A stretch of 64,000 bases of DNA from Dyella sp. OK004 (GTDB lineage Bacteria; Pseudomonadota; Gammaproteobacteria; Xanthomonadales; Rhodanobacteraceae). Positions 60,481 through 64,000 of the stretch are shown here, in pieces. The stretch covers positions 6,606-70,605 of the forward strand of contig NZ_FOZI01000007.1 of the NCBI RefSeq assembly GCF_900114495.1, in the 5' to 3' direction. The number at the start of each line of letters is the position of its first letter. Within the stretch, counting starts at the first letter, position 1. The position numbers and the translations under genes are program-made. The notes beneath the pieces are model-generated. The model saw only the letters and a list, made by a program, of their open reading frames with translations. It was not told the origin of the DNA and made no database searches.

Positions 60481-60838
60481 ATCGCCTCCGCCCGAAGATG
60501 AGGAAGCGGTCAACGCCCTACCGGCTGCGCTCACCGCCCACCTTTAGTCCGCCCCTGACATGTTGCTTTGCAACATGCATGCCATTCACGGGAACCCGCG
60601 CAGGCCGCGAAATACAAGGAAAGTCGGCTGGCAAAGCCGTTTCTCGTGCACCAAAGGCAGTGCATGCCGGAGGAATTTGCACCATTGCAGTGCATCATTC
60701 CGGCGTAGATCAGATTGACGGATGGCGATGCATGGACAGATCGCCAAAAAATATATCCACGCGGGATTGCGGAGCCGCCGCCTCGATGAGCACACGCGTG
60801 TCGTCCGCCCTTGCCCGGTCGCGAGCAATCAATACGAG
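60481..60838. other. Divergent promoter region, narK operon and MarR gene
   Basis: The 358-bp gap should contain the promoter of the nitrate operon and of the MarR gene. Apart from the 19-bp palindrome at 60559-60577, no clear promoter elements, NtrC-type sites or terminators were recognised by eye. Confidence 0.5.
60559..60577. promoter_or_regulatory. Palindromic operator candidate upstream of narK
   Basis: CATGTTGC-TTT-GCAACATG is a perfect 8-bp inverted repeat with a 3-bp spacer, 79 bp upstream of the narK start. Its size and symmetry suit a dimeric repressor such as the divergent MarR protein. Binding is an inference. Confidence 0.55.
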
Positions 60839-61285
60839 ATGCGCGCCACAAAAAAACCGCGTCGTACACTTGAGCTTGAACTTGGCGAGCAGCTCAACAT
60901 CTTGCTCACCGCGGCCCATGCGCTCGCCAATCAGGCGGCCGCGTGCTTCGATGACGGTTTACAGCCGGCGGCGTTTCACATCGCACGCTGGCTGCATGCG
61001 CACGGCGCCGCAACGTCAAGCACCATCGCCGCCCATGTAGCCATGGACCGAAGCGCAACTAGCCGTTTGTTGGGGCAACTTCAAAAGCTCGGTTTTGTTG
61101 CACGCGCATCCGATGACAAAGACCGGCGCGGCGCGATTTTTTCGCTCACCCGTGAGGGACGTGCACGCCTCAATCTCGCACCCGAACAGCGCGGCCTCGC
61201 CTTTTACAAGCGCACCGGCCCCTGGAGTGACGACGAACTGCGACGTTTCACAGCCATGATCCGCCGCTTCAATACGGTTGAATGA
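60839..61285 (+). CDS. MarR-family transcriptional regulator
   Basis: This 148-residue protein has a MarR winged-helix with AFHIARWLHAHGAATSSTIAAHVAMDRSATSRLLGQLQKLGFV and the wing DDKDRRGAIFSLTREGRARL. A helical dimer region flanks it. Starts further upstream are open, but ATG 60839 fits the domain. It is divergent from the nitrate operon and upstream of an MFS transporter gene. It may control either; the 126-bp gap to the MFS gene and the operator near narK leave this open. Confidence 0.85.
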   Translation: MRATKKPRRTLELELGEQLNILLTAAHALANQAAACFDDGLQPAAFHIARWLHAHGAATSSTIAAHVAMDRSATSRLLGQLQKLGFVARASDDKDRRGAIFSLTREGRARLNLAPEQRGLAFYKRTGPWSDDELRRFTAMIRRFNTVE

Positions 61286-61413
61286 AATCGTCGCCGCATC
61301 ACGGCACAGATCGTTGCCGCCTGCCGCATAAATACTCGTTTGAGTATGGAGCCACCTTGGAGCACCCCCTAGATTGAAGCGCCGGCAATCATGCAAACGC
61401 GCGATGGCGAGTG

Positions 61414-62640
61414 ATGCCGCTACCTTTCTCCACCGGGAGCTTCGCTGTGTCTGGTAACGACGTGTCGTCGCATCTGTCGAAGACCACCCTCTTCGCCATG
61501 GCCCTGGCGGCAGGACTCGCTGTTGCCAACATCTATTACAACCAGCCGATGCTCGGTGTCATGAGCAGCAGTCTGGGCGATCCGCGCGTCAGCGACTGGA
61601 TCCCTACCCTGACTCAACTGGGTTATGCCGCCGGTCTGCTGTTTCTGCTGCCATTGGGCGACATGCTGGAGCGGCGACGCCTGATCGTTGTGCAGTTTCT
61701 GATCCTGGCCGCGGCATTGATGCTTGCAGCGATAGCCCCGGGCCTGGCCGCGCTGGCTATCGCCTCGGTCATGGTTGGCGCCGCCGCCACGGTCGCTCAG
61801 CAGATCGTGCCGTTCGCGGCCATTCTTGCCGCGCCCGAGAAGCGCGGCGCGGCTATTGGCAGCGTGATGAGCGGCCTGCTTACAGGGATTCTGCTCAGCC
61901 GCACCCTGGCGGGAGTGATTTCCAGCGTGGCCGGCTGGCGTGCGATGTTCTGGCTGGCCGTGCCGGTGGCGGCGATGGGCGCGATATTGATGGCGCGTAC
62001 GCTACCCGCTCATCATCCGCGTCAGCCCATTCAATACAAAACGCTGTTGGCCTCCCTGGGCAAGCTGTGGCGTGGCGAACCGGTGCTGCGTCGCGCGGCG
62101 GCGACTCAGGCGCTGCTGTTCGCCTCGTTCTCGGCGTTCTGGACCACGCTGGCGCTTCGTCTTGCCGAGCCGCCGCTCAACCTCGGCGCGGCCACGGCGG
62201 GATTGTTCGGCATCGTAGGCGCGGTCGGTGTCGCCATGGCACCGGTCGCAGGACGAATCGCGGATCGCAAAGGCCCTGCACCTGTGATTGCGCTCGGCGC
62301 AGCCGCAACCATTCTGGCCTGGGTGATCTTCGGTCTGTGGTCGAGCCTGTGGGGTTTGGTTGTCGGCGTCATCGTGCTCGACTTCGGCGTACAGATAGCG
62401 CTGGTCTCTAATCAGCACCTCATCTACGGCCTGCATCCGGAATACAAAAGCCGCCTCAATACCCTGTTCATGACCACCATGTTTGTCGGCGGCGCGCTCG
62501 GCTCTCTGGCGGCGGCATCGGCCTGGCACCGCTATGGATGGATGGGCGTCTCGATACTCGGCGGCGTGTTGCCGATCGGTGCGCTGGCGATGAGCCTGAT
62601 GCATTGGCGTCCCGGCCGTGTGGCTCGTATTTCACCATGA
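61414..62640 (+). CDS. MFS transporter (YfmO/PMF-type efflux-like)
   Basis: This 408-residue protein has 12 membrane helices and the MFS motif A LPLGDMLERRRLIVVQ in the loop between helices 2 and 3. It begins SKTTLFAMALAAGLAVANIYYNQPMLGVM. It resembles drug/metabolite exporters of the DHA1 group. ATG 61414 is chosen; a GTG at 61411 is also in frame. The FAD monooxygenase follows by 13 bp. With the divergent or upstream MarR gene it could be a regulated efflux and detoxification pair. Confidence 0.88.
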   Translation: MPLPFSTGSFAVSGNDVSSHLSKTTLFAMALAAGLAVANIYYNQPMLGVMSSSLGDPRVSDWIPTLTQLGYAAGLLFLLPLGDMLERRRLIVVQFLILAAALMLAAIAPGLAALAIASVMVGAAATVAQQIVPFAAILAAPEKRGAAIGSVMSGLLTGILLSRTLAGVISSVAGWRAMFWLAVPVAAMGAILMARTLPAHHPRQPIQYKTLLASLGKLWRGEPVLRRAAATQALLFASFSAFWTTLALRLAEPPLNLGAATAGLFGIVGAVGVAMAPVAGRIADRKGPAPVIALGAAATILAWVIFGLWSSLWGLVVGVIVLDFGVQIALVSNQHLIYGLHPEYKSRLNTLFMTTMFVGGALGSLAAASAWHRYGWMGVSILGGVLPIGALAMSLMHWRPGRVARISP

Positions 62641-62653
62641 GCCGGAAATCATC

Positions 62654-63787
62654 ATGAGTCTTCGCATCGGTATCGCCGGGGGTTCGGTGGGTGGCCTGTT
62701 TGCCGCGGTCCTGCTGGCCCGGCAAGGACATCAAGTAACCGTGATGGAACGTGCCCGGCACGGTCTTGCGCGGCGCGGCGCCGGCCTTGTGGTGCAGGAA
62801 CAGGTTGAGCGCATTCTTCGCATGGTCGGGCTTCCCCGCGTGGCGGAAACCGGCGTCTGGGCGAACGAACGCATCGTGCTGGATTTGCGTGGCCATGTGG
62901 CGACGCGCGAACGCCGCCCGCAGATGCAGATGTCCTGGGATCTGCTCTACGACGGTTTCCGGCAACTGCTACCGGACTCTCTTTATCTGACTGGCGCTAC
63001 GGTCAACGACATCGAGCCATCCGATCGGCACGTCAACGTCACGCTGGCCGATGGCCGCCGCTTCGAGTTCGATCTGCTGATTGGCGCGGATGGCCAGGGC
63101 TCGATCGTGCGCAGCATCGTGAATGGCGAAGCCGCGAAAATTATTCGGCCCGACTATGTCGGTTACGCGGCATGGCGCGGCCTGGTGGCCGAGAACGCCA
63201 TGCCACGACAGGCGGCGGATCTACTCTTCGAGCGCTTCGCCTTTCACTTCGCCGAAGGGGAGCAGGCTCTCGGCTATCTGGTGCCCGGCCCCGATGGGCA
63301 GACTGCGATGGGCGAGCGCCGCTACAACTGGGTGTGGTATCGCCAGTTGCCGGCCGAACAACTACGCGAACTGCTCAGCGATGCGCAGCGTACCGGTGCG
63401 CTTTCCCTCGGCCCCGGCGAGTTGCCGCCCGCGGTGAGCGAAGCGCTGGTTGCCGATGCGCAAACACAACTTCCGCCTCCATTCGCCGCTGCGGTGGCCG
63501 CGGAGGCGCAACCGTTCGTGCAGCCGATCTACGACTATGAAAGTCCACGCATGGTGAACCGTCGCGTCGTGTTGCTCGGCGACGCTGCCTTTGTGGCGCG
63601 TCCCCATACCGCGATGGGCGTAGCGAAGGCGGCGGGCGATGCGATGGCACTGGCTAACGCACTGGTCGGTCGGCCGCTGGACGAAGCGCTGGCCGCTTAC
63701 GAACAGGCGCGCCTTTCCCAAGGCCGCGCCATAGTCGACTACGGGCGCAGGCTGGGGCAGTCGCTGTCCATGCCGGTCACGCCCTGA
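62654..63787 (+). CDS. FAD-dependent aromatic-ring monooxygenase
   Basis: This 377-residue flavoprotein monooxygenase has the GxGxxG-like start RIGIAGGSVGGLFAAVLLARQG, the DG motif FDLLIGADGQGSIVRSIVNG, and the GD motif VVLLGDAAFVARPHTAMGVA. It resembles 2,6-dihydroxypyridine hydroxylase-type enzymes (PHBH fold). It would hydroxylate a small aromatic using NAD(P)H and O2. Start ATG 62654 (MSLRIGIAGG) is right for the FAD motif. It lies 13 bp after the MFS gene. Substrate unknown. Confidence 0.9.
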   Translation: MSLRIGIAGGSVGGLFAAVLLARQGHQVTVMERARHGLARRGAGLVVQEQVERILRMVGLPRVAETGVWANERIVLDLRGHVATRERRPQMQMSWDLLYDGFRQLLPDSLYLTGATVNDIEPSDRHVNVTLADGRRFEFDLLIGADGQGSIVRSIVNGEAAKIIRPDYVGYAAWRGLVAENAMPRQAADLLFERFAFHFAEGEQALGYLVPGPDGQTAMGERRYNWVWYRQLPAEQLRELLSDAQRTGALSLGPGELPPAVSEALVADAQTQLPPPFAAAVAAEAQPFVQPIYDYESPRMVNRRVVLLGDAAFVARPHTAMGVAKAAGDAMALANALVGRPLDEALAAYEQARLSQGRAIVDYGRRLGQSLSMPVTP

Positions 63788-63820
63788 TCCGTAGCCACCA
63801 TGGCGATGGCAGCCATGGAC

Positions 63821-64000
63821 TCAGCTCGGATGAATCATGTCGCGGGCATAGGCAAGCCCGATGCCATAGCCACCGGCATGGGCTTCGACAATGGCTCGTG
63901 CGCCATCGTAGGTATCGTGTCGCGTCCAGTCTCGCTGAAGCTCGAGCAGCAGCTGGATCCAGGAGGTCATCTTCGCGCCCAAGGACTCCATCCGTCGCAA
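63821..64000 (-). CDS. Isochorismatase-family hydrolase, 3' end only
   Basis: The last 60 codons of a minus-strand gene end at a TGA at 63823-63821. The visible part reads MESLGAKMTSWIQLLLELQRDW-like residues, then YDGARAIVEAHAGGYG and AYARDMIHPS. This matches the C-terminal region of YcaC-like isochorismatase-family proteins, where an ELQRDW helix follows the active-site fold. The N-terminal half, with the catalytic Asp, Lys and Cys, lies outside the window. It is convergent with the monooxygenase gene. Confidence 0.65.
   Translation of the reverse strand: MRRMESLGAKMTSWIQLLLELQRDWTRHDTYDGARAIVEAHAGGYGIGLAYARDMIHPS

Overview
The window is about 64 kb of high-GC proteobacterial chromosome. 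Protein features, REP-rich intergenic DNA and a family of repeats built around TTTCTCTTTGGTTACTTTC and GGGAGAGGG blocks point to Gammaproteobacteria, Xanthomonadales, most likely Rhodanobacteraceae (Dyella, Rhodanobacter or Luteibacter). This is an inference from sequence style. No rRNA, tRNA, prophage, transposase or CRISPR array was seen.

Region 1 (about 184-15,686, all on the minus strand) is a Wzx/Wzy-type surface polysaccharide locus. In transcription order it holds a FdtA-like dTDP-hexulose isomerase, a PglD/NeuD-type acyltransferase, a beta-propeller protein, a FemAB/GNAT-like protein, a FdtB-like aminotransferase, a WzxE-like flippase, a GT2, a Wzy-like polymerase and a Wzz-like chain-length protein. 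A 512-bp composite repeat follows, then a second module: methyltransferase, amidohydrolase, methyltransferase, B12-binding radical SAM protein and two GT4 glycosyltransferases. Many junctions are 4-bp ATGA overlaps, which suggests translational coupling.

Region 2 (16,047-19,471, plus strand) encodes a b561-type cytochrome, a Cyc2-like outer-membrane protein that fuses a monohaem cytochrome to a beta-barrel, a small periplasmic cytochrome c and another outer-membrane protein. It is a candidate extracellular electron-transfer route. A second copy of the composite repeat follows.

Region 3 (20,202-25,537, plus strand) has a coupled ECF sigma factor, anti-sigma factor and subtilisin-like lipoprotein, a truncated methyltransferase, a YVTN beta-propeller protein, a fasciclin-domain protein and a small unknown protein.

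Region 4 (25,580-30,847) has a PmrAB/QseBC-like two-component system divergent from a DedA-family protein and a PmtA-like methyltransferase. The shared promoter region carries a perfect PmrA-box consensus. A LysR regulator divergent from an arginase/agmatinase-family enzyme comes next.

Region 5 (30,883-49,395) is ordinary accessory content: carboxymuconolactone decarboxylase, aldo/keto reductase, cupin, NmrA-like reductase, AraC regulator, serine hydrolase, NarL-type two-component pair, Tat-exported GH43, a 1432-residue Ig-repeat autotransporter, a LysR regulator, a ClC channel with CBS domains and small proteins.

Region 6 (49,600-60,480, minus strand) is a complete nitrate-assimilation operon: nitrate transporter, nirB, nirD, a FAD reductase, nasA, cysG and a hemD-like gene. 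Between nirD and the FAD reductase lies an unusual 290-bp nested palindrome whose outer arms are an exact 32-bp inverted copy of the reductase's own start region. The window ends with a MarR regulator, an MFS transporter, a FAD monooxygenase and the 3' end of an isochorismatase-family gene.
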